Shown: positions 34,856 through 44,916 of the stretch, one piece after another | How positions within the stretch are numbered: the stretch's first letter is position 1 | Layout: each line of letters begins with the position of its first letter | Source: Anastrepha obliqua | Taxonomy: Eukaryota > Arthropoda > Insecta > Diptera > Tephritidae | Direction of reading: 5' to 3' | DNA: 64,000 nucleotides | Assembly: GCF_027943255.1 (NCBI RefSeq) | Contig: NC_072893.1 | Span: 23,458,001-23,522,000, forward strand | Notes under the pieces: model-generated | Told to the model about the DNA's origin: nothing | The model's input: the letters and a program-made list of their open reading frames with translations, nothing else | Database searches by the model: none | Program-made: the position numbers and the translations under genes

Positions 34856-35200
34856 CAACTGCTCATCATCATTCGAGTGTTCGTTGGCCTGCTGAGCCAG
34901 CGGTAATGCCGTCAAATTCTTTGAGTTACGCAAGACTGCACCACTGCTGTCACAAGCTGCACTTATCACTGGAGTCGGACATATCTTTCAATTCAGCATT
35001 CGCGGTCACACCATCCATCATTGCAGCACAGGCCTGACGCTCCAAACACAAAAACAAAAACACACCCGAACACAGCCGCTTTGAATAAAACTTATATGTA
35101 GGTGAGTACGTGCGCTCGTATGCGCAAATAAACTTTATTTGCACAACTTCACTCCGCCGTTAGACTCTCACGAAATAATAGCAAGGCTTTGCTGCCCTGT
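34856..35200 (-). other. Possible non-coding first exon of PGAP2
   Basis: A donor (CAGTTG then GTAAGC, last exon base 34856) ends a GC-richer segment with ACC/CAG-rich sequence typical of a fly 5' exon. It contains a short ATG frame (MMDGVTANAELKDMSDSSDK, then CSL stop), which would be an upstream ORF. Joining it to the acceptor at 27883 would leave a ~7-kb first intron. The link is inference from splice sites and orientation only. Confidence 0.4.
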
Positions 35201-35845
35201 CGCTCGCTGAACGTATGTTTCTAAATTGGCTTTATGCTAAAATTTCACTTTGCCCTGCACTTGCCACATGCTTTGCATTTTATTTATACTTTACGTAAAT
35301 ATTCAAGAAATATCGATTTTTTCGCTAACACGCTGCCTGGCCTGAGTGAGGCTGGAAGCCGTCGCTTCTTCAACAATGTGCGTGGGTGGCGAACAAATAT
35401 TCATACACGCATATTCGCATGTGCACCATCAACTATGTATTTGCCACACTATAAATTGTGCGTCTTGCTTTTACTTTTTCATATCCATGGGTTTTATAAT
35501 CAATTCACTTAGATTCACTTAGTCAGCGACTTTTGAAAATTTTCTAAATAACAAATTTCGATTTCGATTTTTCCCCACATTCAATCACTTTCCGCTTCAG
35601 TCTTACACAATACGCGGAAGCAGTGTTGCTTTGAGGATGTGCTGCTGTTATGTCACCATGGATTTTCCTTTTCACTTTATTCGCCATATTTGTCATGTGC
35701 ACGTCGTTGTTGCACTCGTATTTGTGAGGCCGATTGTACTATGTGAAAAACTTCTCAAAATATTACAGTCAAATACAAAAGTCAGGCAATATAAAGGAAG
35801 ATATTGGTGTATAAAAATATACGTTAAGGTTTTTCAGACCGAAAT
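35201..35845. other. Upstream region, possible PGAP2 promoter side
   Basis: Mixed sequence with ATATCGATTTTT at 35309, close to the fly DRE core. No gene is recognised. Confidence 0.3.
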
Positions 35846-35849
35846 TTAA

Positions 35850-36569
35850 GGGGGTCTCGAGGCCCTGCAATGAAGAGTTTTTTTGGGGATTGATTGTGAC
35901 AAATCCTGTGAATATTTAAAAAAAAAATTTTTTTTATTTTAAAGGTACATGTCTTGGCTTTTAAAAAATGGTTTTGACTTTGAAAAAAATTAACACCCGC
36001 GACCTTGAAATGGCGCTGAAGACGTCCACCTCCAAACGAAACAGGTCTCCATTTTGGTCACGGTTTTTCCACCTGGGTAATCAGAAAGCAAAAATTAGAT
36101 ATGCGTTGTCTTCAGAGTTGCCCTGGTTAAGTTTTCCCGTGACAGATTTTTTTTTTTAATTTTTTTCAAAAGTTATGCAACAATTTGCAAAAAAAATTTT
36201 TTTTTGCTCATTTTTTGAACTTTAAAAGGTTATAAAAATGGAATGAAAAAAAATTTCAAAAATCGTACACGGGGAAACTTAGCAGTAAGTTTTCCGAACC
36301 TTTTAAGACCAAAACCATTGAAATCGGAGTATAACTACTATGAAAAGTGTGACCAAAATTCTTAAAAAACACGATTTTCGGGGAAACGCGTTTAAAGATA
36401 AAGTTTATGATAAAACGGCCGGAGGAGGGTACACTTCGGTGCCCAGAAAAATGTGAAAAAATGCGATTTTCAAAAAATCCTTTCTGTGGCGTATTCTCGC
36501 ATACACATACAACAAAATTATGCAAAAAAAAAAAACGATTTTTTTTTCGCTGGAGACCAGAAGACCCCC
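35850..36569. mobile_element. TTAA-bounded G-ended MITE-like element
   Basis: TTAA at 35846-35849 and 36570-36573. Inverted ends GGGGGTCTCGAGGCC (left) and GGGGGTCTTCTGGTCTCC (right, complemented). 720 bp, no transposase. Internal AAACGCGTTTAAAG resembles AAACGCGTCTAAAG in the element at 49687. Confidence 0.75.
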
Positions 36570-36591
36570 TTAATAGTCAAAAATAAATAAA

Positions 36592-36815
36592 TAATTGGCG
36601 CGTACACCCTTTTTAGGTGTTTGGCCGAGCTCCTTCTCCTATTTATGGCGTGCGCCTTGCTGTTATTCTACAAATGGAGGGGCCCACAGTTTCAAGCCGA
36701 CTCTAAACGGCAAATGCTTTTTTATGACCATAGTTTTCATGACAGAAATACACTCGGAGGCTTGCCATTGCCTGCTGAGAGACAACCGCCTTTTCTATCA
36801 CTAAAGTTACAACTC
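36592..36815 (-). repeat. SINE copy, 5'-truncated
   Basis: Complement of the SINE body: ATTGGCGCGTACACCC at its 3' end, GGCCGAGCTCCTTCTCC, and TTTCATGACAGAAATACACT. The tRNA-like head is missing. Confidence 0.8.
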
Positions 36816-37030
36816 GAGTATTCGGCAATGCTTTCCAAGTATTTTGTTTTTGTAAAATTTCCCAAATAAGGAATAAACTAATATCCAGTTACTGAGAGGC
36901 TGAACGGGTACGCTGAACAAATATTAGGCGAGTAGCAACGTAGTTTTGGAAGGTCGACGGCCCGTCAAAGCTTTGCCAAAGTTTTAAAAAGCTTTGAAAG
37001 TAAAATTAACTTGCATGCGCTCTTTATAGA
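36816..37030. other. Short gene-free stretch
   Basis: No recognisable content. Confidence 0.4.
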
Positions 37031-38099
37031 TTTTGACGTGATAACGTCTTATAATTCGATTTAACAGGCTGCATGCACGAAAAAATGTGTCGTTACCTTG
37101 CTCATTAGTGTTACCTTGCTCATTGCCGTTACCTTGCTCATTTGTCGTTACCTTGCTCATTGCCGTTACCTTGAATGAACTGCAAACGAAAGCGCGAAAC
37201 GAACGACAAAGCAAACGAACGGCAACGTTCGATATCTTGCTCTCTCCTACTTAAGTGAGCGTATATGTGTATGTATATGCGCATATGCACATATATATTC
37301 ACGTTTTTGTATTTGCATATGCCTTCTTATTGATTATTATTAATTTGATTTACTTGAAGAATTTAAAATAAAACCAAGTTTGTTAATAATACCTGTTGTC
37401 TTAATGTTATTATTATTTTTTGACGCGATAACGTCTTATAATTCAATGTAGCCGGCTGCACGCACCAAAAAATGCGTCGTTATCTTGCTCATGCGTCGTT
37501 ACCTTGCTTGAACAGCATGTTATGTTATGTTATGTTATGTTATGTTATGTTATGTTATGTTATGTTATGTTATGTTATGTTATGTTATGTTATGTTATGT
37601 TATGTTATGTTATGTTATGTTATGTTATGTTATGTTATGTTATGTCATGTTATGTTATGTTATGTTATGTTATGTTATGTTATGTTATGTTATGTTATGT
37701 TATGTTATGTTATGTTATGTTATGTTATGTTATGTTATGTTATGTTATGTTATGTTATGTTATGTTATGTTATGTTATGTTATGTTATGTTATGTTATGT
37801 TATGTTATGTTATGTTATGTTATGTTATGTTATGTTATGTTATGTTATGTTATGTTATGTTGTGTTGTGTTGTGTTGTGTTGTGTTGTGTTGTGTTGTGT
37901 TGTGTTGTGTTATGTTATGTTATGTTATATTATGTTATGTTAATGTTAACTCATTCTCTATATCCATACAAAATATCTATCAAACAAATAAAATTAAAAT
38001 TTTCTTTTGAAAAATGCAACCATTCAATCAGTATTTTCTTATGATGTTATCACGTTAAACTATCGTCAGTAAACCGACTTTACAGACAACCTCTTTTTT
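37031..38099 (+). mobile_element. Pentanucleotide-bearing element, copy A
   Basis: One of three copies of an unclassified element. Left end TTTTGACGTGATAACGTCTT; right end AACGTGATAACATCATAAG (complemented) with GTCTGTAAAGTCGGTTTACT outside it. The shared GTGATAACGTC makes a subterminal inverted repeat. Order inside: a 15-18-bp minisatellite of GTTACCTTGCTCATT (37090-37170), CATATATGTGTATG microsatellite-like sequence, a conserved spacer, a second TTGCTCATGCGTCGTTACCT, then the TATGT array (37517-37941), then TAATGTTAACTCATTCTC. No protein is encoded. Confidence 0.8.
37517..37941. repeat. (TATGT)n array, ~85 units
   Basis: Near-perfect pentanucleotide array with single-base variants. A block of ten TGTGT units (37861-37910) interrupts it. 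All three forward frames are open by composition only. Confidence 0.97.
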
Positions 38100-40035
38100 C
38101 GATAATATTGAAAGAGGCAAAATTGAATACCTGTCACGCATGCAAGGAATATCTAAAACATTGGCTTCGCTATTAAGTGTAAACAGCCGCCTCTTATAAG
38201 ACAAAGGGACTTATTCATTCAGAGTTGAAGCAGGGGTAAAGCAGGGAGACGCGTTGTCTACGCTTGTGTTCAATCTGATCCTAGACTATGTATGTACTTA
38301 TGTATATTCACCAAAACTTCAAAATAAGTGGCTTTGCTGATGATCTGTTTTTTTTTTTTTTGTGGGTGAGGTAGAGTTCAAATACATTCGCACTTACAGC
38401 GACCGTCGTCTACTGCGTCGTGTGATGTAGCCACTAAAACGATCCCTCCTCTCCTTCTGGGGAGACACCCTTTCCGAGACTGATTTCTATATTACTTCGG
38501 GTGGGCCCAGAACAGCACCCATAAAGGACCAATTCCAATCATCCACCTCTGGACCCACCATATTTGTTGCCAGCTTTCATGCTACAGGCTCGTCTTCTTG
38601 TGTCTCTATCTGTGCGGCTTCGCTTTGTTGTACTGTGTCGAGGTCAATCTTTTTTTTTTCATAGTACATTGTCGATGTATTTCTTTACCGCGTTTCAGCT
38701 ATCCTCGGGTTCGAGCATTTTGTTGATTATGTTACTCTGCACGATGTCTCCAATCCGCTCCCTCAGAGCATTTCTGCCATCTGTCCCAGCTAAAAAATGT
38801 GTGTTCAGCTTCATCGCTCAGCGCTTCGCAGTACATGCACTTGAAATCGGTTACCTTGCCCATGCGTTATAGGTATCTCCGGAAGTATTCGTGGCCCGAG
38901 AGGAACTGAATTAAGAAGTACTTCACTTCCCCGAAGTTCCTTTATACCCATTTTTCAATTGATGGAATAAGTTTTGCCGTCCATCTGCCACTCGGTTCAG
39001 TTTCCCATCGGCTTTGCCACCGCAGCATGGTCCGGCATCTCTGTTATGAGAAGCTAGTGTTTCTTCTTGGAGTCCCAAGCATCCATTCGTTCCCGTACCA
39101 TGAGGTCGACGGGTATCTGCCCGCTGATCACAAAAATTGCTGCGCCTGAGACAAGGCGGTAGGCTGAGACAACTCTGAGGGCCGCAGTTCGTTGTACAGC
39201 CTCCAGTGCTTTGAGAGTGGCTTTGCAGTTTAGCACAATTTCCCATACTTGGCTGCCGTACAGGAGAATTGAGTGTGTGGGTGACCTGGTCATCCTCACG
39301 AACAATATGATTGTTCTAAAAGAAATATACCAAGCACTTCAAATAAAAGCAAAATTCTTTGGATGAAAGATCAATGAAAGCTAAACGAAATACCTCGCAA
39401 GACTTAAGACGTTGAGAAAAGCGACAGAGCTTACAATCGATTATCATAAATTTGAAAGCGTGGATCAAATTAAATATCTAGGACTGCTTCTCAGTAGAAC
39501 GCATAAAACACCGATTGCTAGCCAAGAATGTGTGCAGGCTGCAAACAGAGCATATTTAGCCACGTTAACCCCTTGCCGTGCTTTAACGAGTCTGACTTGT
39601 GATACAAATTTTGGTCCAAACCTGAATATGACGAGCCAAGCTCGTGAAAAGATCGTCGGACCAAAAATAAATATCACGAGCCGAGGTCATCTACAGTCAG
39701 TCGAATCAAACATAAACTTCACGAGCCCGGGTCGTAATTGAATGTTAGTTTCTATCGGTACGCCTAGCGGTATCGTGCGGTTTGTTAAATCGCAGCTCAT
39801 CCGGTGACTAGGACACGTTTGCAGAAAGCCAGATGAAAAAATACCTCGCAAAGTTTTGGATGCACGCTTGTATGGTGAAAAGCGAAGAGGGCGACGCGGA
39901 AAAGATGATTAGATGACGTTGAAGACGTTGAGCGACCAACTACCGTAGTATGGCTATGGACCGAAATGCATGGAGAAAAATTATGGAGGAAGCTAAGGCT
40001 CACACCGAACTTTAGTGCTGTGCATGATGATGATG
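38092..40035 (+). mobile_element. RTE-type non-LTR element, split by an R1-type insertion
   Basis: 38095-38345 encodes RT text: FDNIERGKIEYL, SFRVEAGVKQGDALSTLVFN, then GFADDL-type (CTGATGATCTG at 38337). It resumes at 39303 with LVILTNN-like sequence and NMIVLKEIYQALQIKAKF, later FESVDQIKYLGLLLS (39440). At 39880-40035 comes the RTE C-terminal block (RRGRRGKDD, YGYGPKCMEK), ending in a GATGATGATGAT tail. Stops are frequent. The left edge abuts element A. Confidence 0.75.
38346..39302 (-). mobile_element. R1-type non-LTR insertion inside the RTE-type element
   Basis: The minus strand begins TRSPTHSILLYGSQVWEIVL, VQRTAALRVVSAYRLVSGAA, and GQIPVDLMVRERMDAWDSKK, then the tail region (TDFKCMYCEALSDEAEHTFF near 38860-38800, C-x2-C-x-H type). 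A poly-A (TTTTTTTTTTTT on plus) lies at 38347. It is 5'-truncated. GATCTG / GACCTG at the two edges may be the target duplication. Confidence 0.8.
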
Positions 40036-40342
40036 ATCCCAAAGTAAGAGCTTTTCGCGTTCGCGTACACAAAACGCCAACAAAGTAAGAGAAATTGAAA
40101 GAGTGAAGTGGCATTTCATTTTGAGGGGAAGCTGACAGTCGCTACTAGAAACATTTTTGCCAATTTCAATTGAATTTTTGTTGAAATATTGATCTGATTC
40201 AAGTTAATACCTTTTTGAATAAACTCTTACGAATTTTAGATCTTCTTTATTATAATATTAATTATTTTATTAGTAACAGCATGATTTTTTCATTACATGA
40301 ATATCTCGACGTTTTATCGACACCCGGTATCCATCATGCTCC
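40036..40342. other. Short gene-free stretch
   Basis: 40090-40130 resembles 24035-24090 (AAATTGA-AG-G--GAGTGGC-TTT). Otherwise not recognised. Confidence 0.4.
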
Positions 40343-40570
40343 GCTTACTTTGTAATTCGAATCTTATGAGTTCAAATCCGACAGTTCAAATCCAAAGGAC
40401 AGATATTTTTTGTGAGGAGAGTTTTCATGGAGGTTTACGGTTGTCTGCCGAGGAACGACCGTAATTCAAAAATCTTGTTTCTATCATTTCAGTATTTCAT
40501 ACACGAATATGCGAACCTAGGCACTTCCGAATGATAGTCAAACACTAATCATTCGGCTACGGTGGCGGAT
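40343..40570 (-). repeat. Diverged SINE copy
   Basis: On the minus strand: ACCGTAGCCGAATGATTAGT (box A region), then a TAGGTTCGCA box-B remnant, ACGGTCGTTCCTCGGCAGAC, and CTCCTCACAAAAAATATCTG. These correspond to the SINE head and body but are clearly older. Confidence 0.65.
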
Positions 40571-40737
40571 TTTTTTATACAAACTACAGTTTCGATTCAA
40601 TTAATGATGCCATTGTCTAACTTGACTGGGATGCGTTGTTTACTGTAGTCGAAGTATTCGAATGTTTTGATATTTTGAAGCCTAAAATAAATGAAATTTA
40701 TATACATACATATTATACCACTAATGCCGGCTTGAAA
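40571..40737. other. Short gene-free stretch
   Basis: No recognisable content. Confidence 0.4.
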
Positions 40738-41276
40738 TTACTCTGACATGGGTTCCCGGTCATAGGAACATACGGGGTAATGAGATAGCAGATGAGCTAA
40801 CAAGAAAAGGTTCGACACTAGACATAGCAGAACCGGTGGCACTCTCCACCCCACGCAACACATTAAAAGCATCCATTGGTTCACACTATCATGCTTTAGC
40901 CGAAAGAAGATGGAAGCAATTAACTGCATTTATTACAACAAAAAACACATGGCCGTCGTACAAAATCCAACGGGCGAATGATCTGTTAGGATGCTCTCGG
41001 CCAAACATCTCACGCATCACTGCAACCCTTACAGGCCATTGGAAAGTAGGGGATCATGCAGCTCGACTCAACCTACCCTTCAATCCTATCTGCAGAAGCT
41101 AGAAGGAGCGAAGGAAAGTCTCTTCCACTACTTATGTGAATGTCCAGGGCTATCAAGGGCACGACTCCACTCCTTCGGCAAGCCTTTCTTGCAGCGAATT
41201 AATGAGATCTCAGACTCGAGATAAAGAATTTGCTGGACCTCACTAAATGGATCTGACTTAGGAAACAAAAAAAAAA
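40738..41276 (+). mobile_element. Non-LTR retrotransposon C-terminus
   Basis: The plus strand reads TWVPGHRNIRGNEIADELTR (end of RNase H). It continues in the open frame from 40836 (ALAERRWKQLTAFITTKNTW), then TLTGHWKVGDHAARLNLPFN and the tail ICRSC...ESLFHYLCECPGLSRARL after a frameshift at 41100. It is better preserved than the other fragments and of a different subfamily. It ends near an A-run (41265) and an ACAACAACA stretch. Confidence 0.8.
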
Positions 41277-41411
41277 AACATCATCACACGACAACAGTGG
41301 TAGTAAAACGGTGCTGGTCACTAATTAGGATTATTTCAGTGGAAAAACTGAACCACTTCGACAACAACAACAACAACCACTAATCCCTACCATACAATAT
41401 AGATATAAGAG
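41277..41411. other. Short gene-free stretch
   Basis: Includes ACAACAACAACAACA at 41362; nothing else recognised. Confidence 0.4.
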
Positions 41412-41690
41412 TCCACCGTAGCCGAATAGGTTGGTGCGTGACTACCATGCGGAATTCTCGGTGAAAATGAAGAAAACGTTTATTCTAATAGCGGTCGCCC
41501 TACCTACGAATGTATGTCTGCCATGAAAAAGCTCCTCATAAATTTATCTGCCGTTTGGAGTCGGCTTGAAACTGTAGGTCCCTCCTTTTGTGGAACAACA
41601 TCAAGACGCGCATATCACAAATAGGAGGAGGAGCTCGGTCAAACACCCAGAAAGGGTGTACGTGCCAATTATATATGTATATAAGAATCC
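41412..41690 (+). repeat. tRNA-derived SINE copy
   Basis: CCACCGTAGCCGAATAGGTT head, GCGGTCGCCC, GCCATGAAAAAGCTCCTCAT, AATAGGAGGAGGAGCTCGGT and AGAAAGGGTGTACGTGCC. Compared with 5476-5799 it has a deletion across the box-B region (AATTCTCGGTG directly follows). Confidence 0.85.
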
Positions 41691-42526
41691 AAGGTATACT
41701 AAAGAATTAAGGGCACTGAAAAATTCGAGGAAGAAATGTTTTTAAAAATTTCAAATGTCAAATTCTTCTCTCTATATGGAAGGATACTTGTGTATTTTGT
41801 CTTTGTACTTCAAAAGGTTAAGTGAAATTCTTAAGAGAAACAAAGTTCTATAATTTGAGTCAGCCAAAAAATGAACCCCCAAGGCTTTTTGAAGATGCAT
41901 CATCAATATGCTCAAGCATTCCATACACAATTTTTTTTAACGAAATGGAAGCCCATTCTTCTTTAGAAGCTACTAATCAATTTGCCGATTTTTCAACATA
42001 TTTTCTATAATTTTAAGAACAAATGCGAGATAATAGCAAGCTATAAATAGACTAATTCCTTCAAATCAAAATTTCTTCCAAAGTTTTGTTTACATTATTT
42101 TGGTGCTTGGTACATGCATTTGAATGTATAATTTTGTTGAATTTTTCTAACCTAAAATTGTGTACTTAAAAGCTATATTCATCAATCAATTCATTTTTAT
42201 ATCCACCTACACCTTACTTTCTTTTTCCTTTTTCTTCATTATTATTTTTTTCACAAAATTTCCCATTTGCCACGAAAAACTTACAATAAAAAGATATTGA
42301 TTATAAATTATAATTATAAAAAATAAATGGTTTCTTTGTTGATTAAAATAAAAAAAAATTAAATATAAAGATCAGAATCCTTATACCTACAAGCGTTTTT
42401 CAAGCATGTAACTTTTTGTTGTTGCTTTTTTAGCATAAATTTAAAAACTCACAAATTAGTTTTATTAGAATTGAATTACACCCTGTGGTTTCTTTGTCCT
42501 GTTACAACACTAGCAGTACAGTTAAA
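41691..42526. other. Gene-free stretch upstream of mRpL22
   Basis: AT-rich sequence without recognisable elements. Confidence 0.5.
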
Positions 42527-42546
42527 ATCAGCTGTTATCAGCTGTC
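42527..42546. promoter_or_regulatory. Tandem AWCAGCTGWT-type core-promoter motif
   Basis: ATCAGCTGTT and ATCAGCTGTC lie head-to-tail 117-136 bp upstream of the mRpL22 ATG. The sequence matches the E-box-like fly core-promoter motif (AWCAGCTGWT) of broadly expressed TATA-less genes. Single matches occur at 46679-46688 and, upstream of Arfrp1, at 57548-57557. Confidence 0.55.
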
Positions 42547-42662
42547 AATGCACATCAAAGGCCAATCGGGCTCCATAACAATTTCTTTTGGGTTATGTCG
42601 TAATTTTGCTTGTTTTTGTCTTTCTCTAAATTAACTTAAAAGTATTTACTTTACTAAAAACA

Positions 42663-43446
42663 ATGAATTCGTTAGTGCGGCAGATGATGCGTTTCAGTCT
42701 TACACAACAAAATCTGTTGCAAGGTTCGTGTAAACTGCTACTCGCCGCAACTAACAGCCTGCACACTTCCGACGCGCTAAACTCTAATTGGAATAAAGCA
42801 AATTACGGACCACGCAAGTGGCTGCAGTACAATAAAGTAGTCCATCCACCACAAAAGCCAGATGAAGAGCCACGAAAGGCGGTAAGTTATTGCTATGCCA
42901 GAGAAAACTTGCAATTAATTTAATTTGTTTTTTTTTTTTAACTTCTTCATATAGTATGTCTGCCATTTGCGCACCAACATTAAATATAGTCCAGATAAAA
43001 TGTGGTATATCGCTTCGTTTGTGCGTGGCATGTCCGTCGATGAAGCCGTGAAGCAGTTAAGCTTCGTTTTGAAGAAAGGCGCCACACATGTCAAGGAGGT
43101 GATACAAGAAGCACAAGAAATGGCTGTGCGCCAACACAATGTGGAATATAAAAGCAATTTATGGATTGGTATGCAAAATTTGATTATCAACAAATGCATA
43201 TCACAATCAATTATTCTATAATTTACAGCTGAATCTTTTGTGGGCAAAGGACGTTATTTCCGCGGTGTGCGCCGACATGCGCGTGGACGTACGGGGAGGG
43301 TTGAATACAAGCATTGCCACTATTTCGTGCGTTTGGAAGAGGGTGAGCCACCCAAGGACTATTATCTGCCTGTGCAAACACCTGAACAGCAGTTGGAAAA
43401 ATGGATCGAGCAAATGCGTAAACGCAAGATCACGAATTCCCTTTAG
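42663..43446 (+). CDS. mRpL22: Mitochondrial large ribosomal subunit protein uL22m
   Basis: Component of the large mitoribosomal subunit. Its conserved domain lines the peptide exit tunnel near the 16S rRNA. Exons 42663-42881, 42955-43168 and 43229-43446 have GT-AG borders and give 216 codons plus stop. The N-terminus (MNSLVRQMMRFSLTQQNLLQ) is basic with few acids, as expected for mitochondrial import. The L22 domain follows: WYIASFVRGMSVDEAVKQLS, HVKEVIQEAQEMAV, then FVGKGRYFRGVRRHARGRTG and RVEYKHCHYFVRLEEGEPP. The length fits the animal family. The start is the first ATG after a short AT-rich leader and a tandem CAGCTG promoter motif. AATAAA at 43482 is a likely poly(A) signal. It is convergent with TfIIIA, 117 bp apart. 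Confidence 0.95.
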
Positions 43447-43563
43447 AAATTTGTGCTTAATTAATGTAATTTCATTGTTGCAATAAAGTGAATTTTTAAT
43501 TATAATCTGTTTAAGTACGTACATTTTGCAGCTAACTAAATAAAATAATATATATTACAAATA

Positions 43564-44916
43564 CTATGCATCGGTCAAAATTGCGCTCATCAATGTTTCC
43601 AGCCCATTTTCGATTGGTTTTGTGATTTCGGGTTGTTGCTTTCGCGCAAATTTTGCAAGTGGCAAATCATCTTCGCTATCATCGCTCTCACTATGTTGTT
43701 CAACTAACATTTTTCCAGCCATATCCAACGCGTCATCTTCACGTTCTCTTAATAATTTATCTAAATTTTTGTCCACAACAACGCCGCTAAATCTTGATAG
43801 ATTCGATATAATTGACCGGCCAGCGTCCTTACGTTTTTTACGCGCCACTTTGGGCTTGTTCTTTTTCTGTTGAATCACATTTGTACCTTCAATGGCTGGA
43901 CGTTTATGTTCACGCTCTAAGTGCTTTGCCAAGTTTTGTCCACTGCTGAAAACACGCTCACAACCGTCCTCAGTGCACTCAAAATGTTTGCCATCGTGCG
44001 CAACGCGCATGTGCTGCCTCAGATTTCGTTCATACGCATAACTGCGTTCACAGGTTTGGCATTTGAAAATCATTTTCTTCTCGCTATCCATGTGCTTCGC
44101 CGCTATATGCTTTTGCAATTCACTTGGTCTGCCATATACACGCTCGCAATTTTCACACTGGTAAAACTTTCGCCCATGTTGCTTCACCTTGCAATGCTTC
44201 ACATATTGCGTCCATTTATTAAACTGCATTTCGCAGTTGGCACAAATGTACACTTTACAACAAGAGATATGCCGGTCATGTTGCCATTGCTGATAGAATC
44301 CCCTTGCACACTTCTCGCAACTGTAAGATAATTGCATTTTTACATACATTACAAACACAATAACAATTCTTAAACTCACGTATACGGATAATCGCCAGTG
44401 TGTTTTTGTATTTCGTGCCTTCGCAATTTCAGTTTCTGCGTGAACTTTTCTGCACAGAATTTGCATGAATAGATCTTTGGATTTTCATGGACTTCACGTA
44501 TGTGGCGACGCATGTTGGTCTCAGTTTGAAACATTTTCAAACAACCGGGTATTTGGCAAGGCACATTTTTCTCTGCCGGCGCAACGCGTTCATGCGTTGT
44601 ACGCAAGTGGCGCTTCAAATGTGTCAAAATGGAATAGACCTTATCGCAACCATCATAGATGCAGTAATGTTTTTTCTGAAAAGCAAAATAAATTCGGTTA
44701 CATATTTTATGCTTTTGTTTTAGTAAGACTTACTATTCCTGTGTGATGGAATTCATGTTGATCCAATTTATCTAACCGCTTAAAACTCTGACTGCAGCCT
44801 TCAATACTACAAACGTATTTGGGACCACTGCTGTTGCGTCGAAGCTTTGGTACTTCCTTAAATGAAATAACACTTTCCAAATCGCTGTCTGAGTTTGCTT
44901 GGTTTCCTGGAGTCAT
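43564..44916 (-). CDS. TfIIIA: Transcription factor IIIA, nine C2H2 zinc fingers
   Basis: Zinc-finger protein that binds the internal control region of 5S rRNA genes, and 5S RNA itself, to start RNA polymerase III transcription. Exons (minus) 44916-44734, 44675-44380 and 44320-43564 give 411 codons plus stop; borders are GT-AG. Nine finger-like units start about residue 34. Fingers 1-3 and 9 have the four-spaced form (YVCSIEGCSQSFK, HYCIYDGCDKVYS, CQIPGCLKMF, FECTEDGCERVF). Fingers 4-8 have CxxC spacing; finger 5 (YTCEKCARGFYQQWQHDRH) ends in HISCC instead of H-x3-H. Nine fingers with mixed spacing are the TFIIIA signature. The C-terminal ~130 residues are basic (KKNKPKVARKKRKD), then acidic (SESDDSEDDL). 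TGACGTCA lies 262 bp upstream of the ATG. Confidence 0.9.

Noticed and set aside
37472..38044. Long open frames (MLCYV repeats, up to 190 codons)
   Set aside because: They are the (TATGT)n array read in its frames; a 5-bp unit without stop codons leaves all of them open. The same applies to 47440-48287 (up to 271 codons, minus strand) and 63326-63618.
37031..38099. Assignment of the pentanucleotide element to a known class (hAT, P, Helitron)
   Set aside because: No clean target duplication could be fixed and the ends fit none of these signatures well enough, so it is left unclassified.
43622..44331. Plus-strand open frames of 83 and 136 codons
   Set aside because: They are antisense shadows of TfIIIA exon 3.
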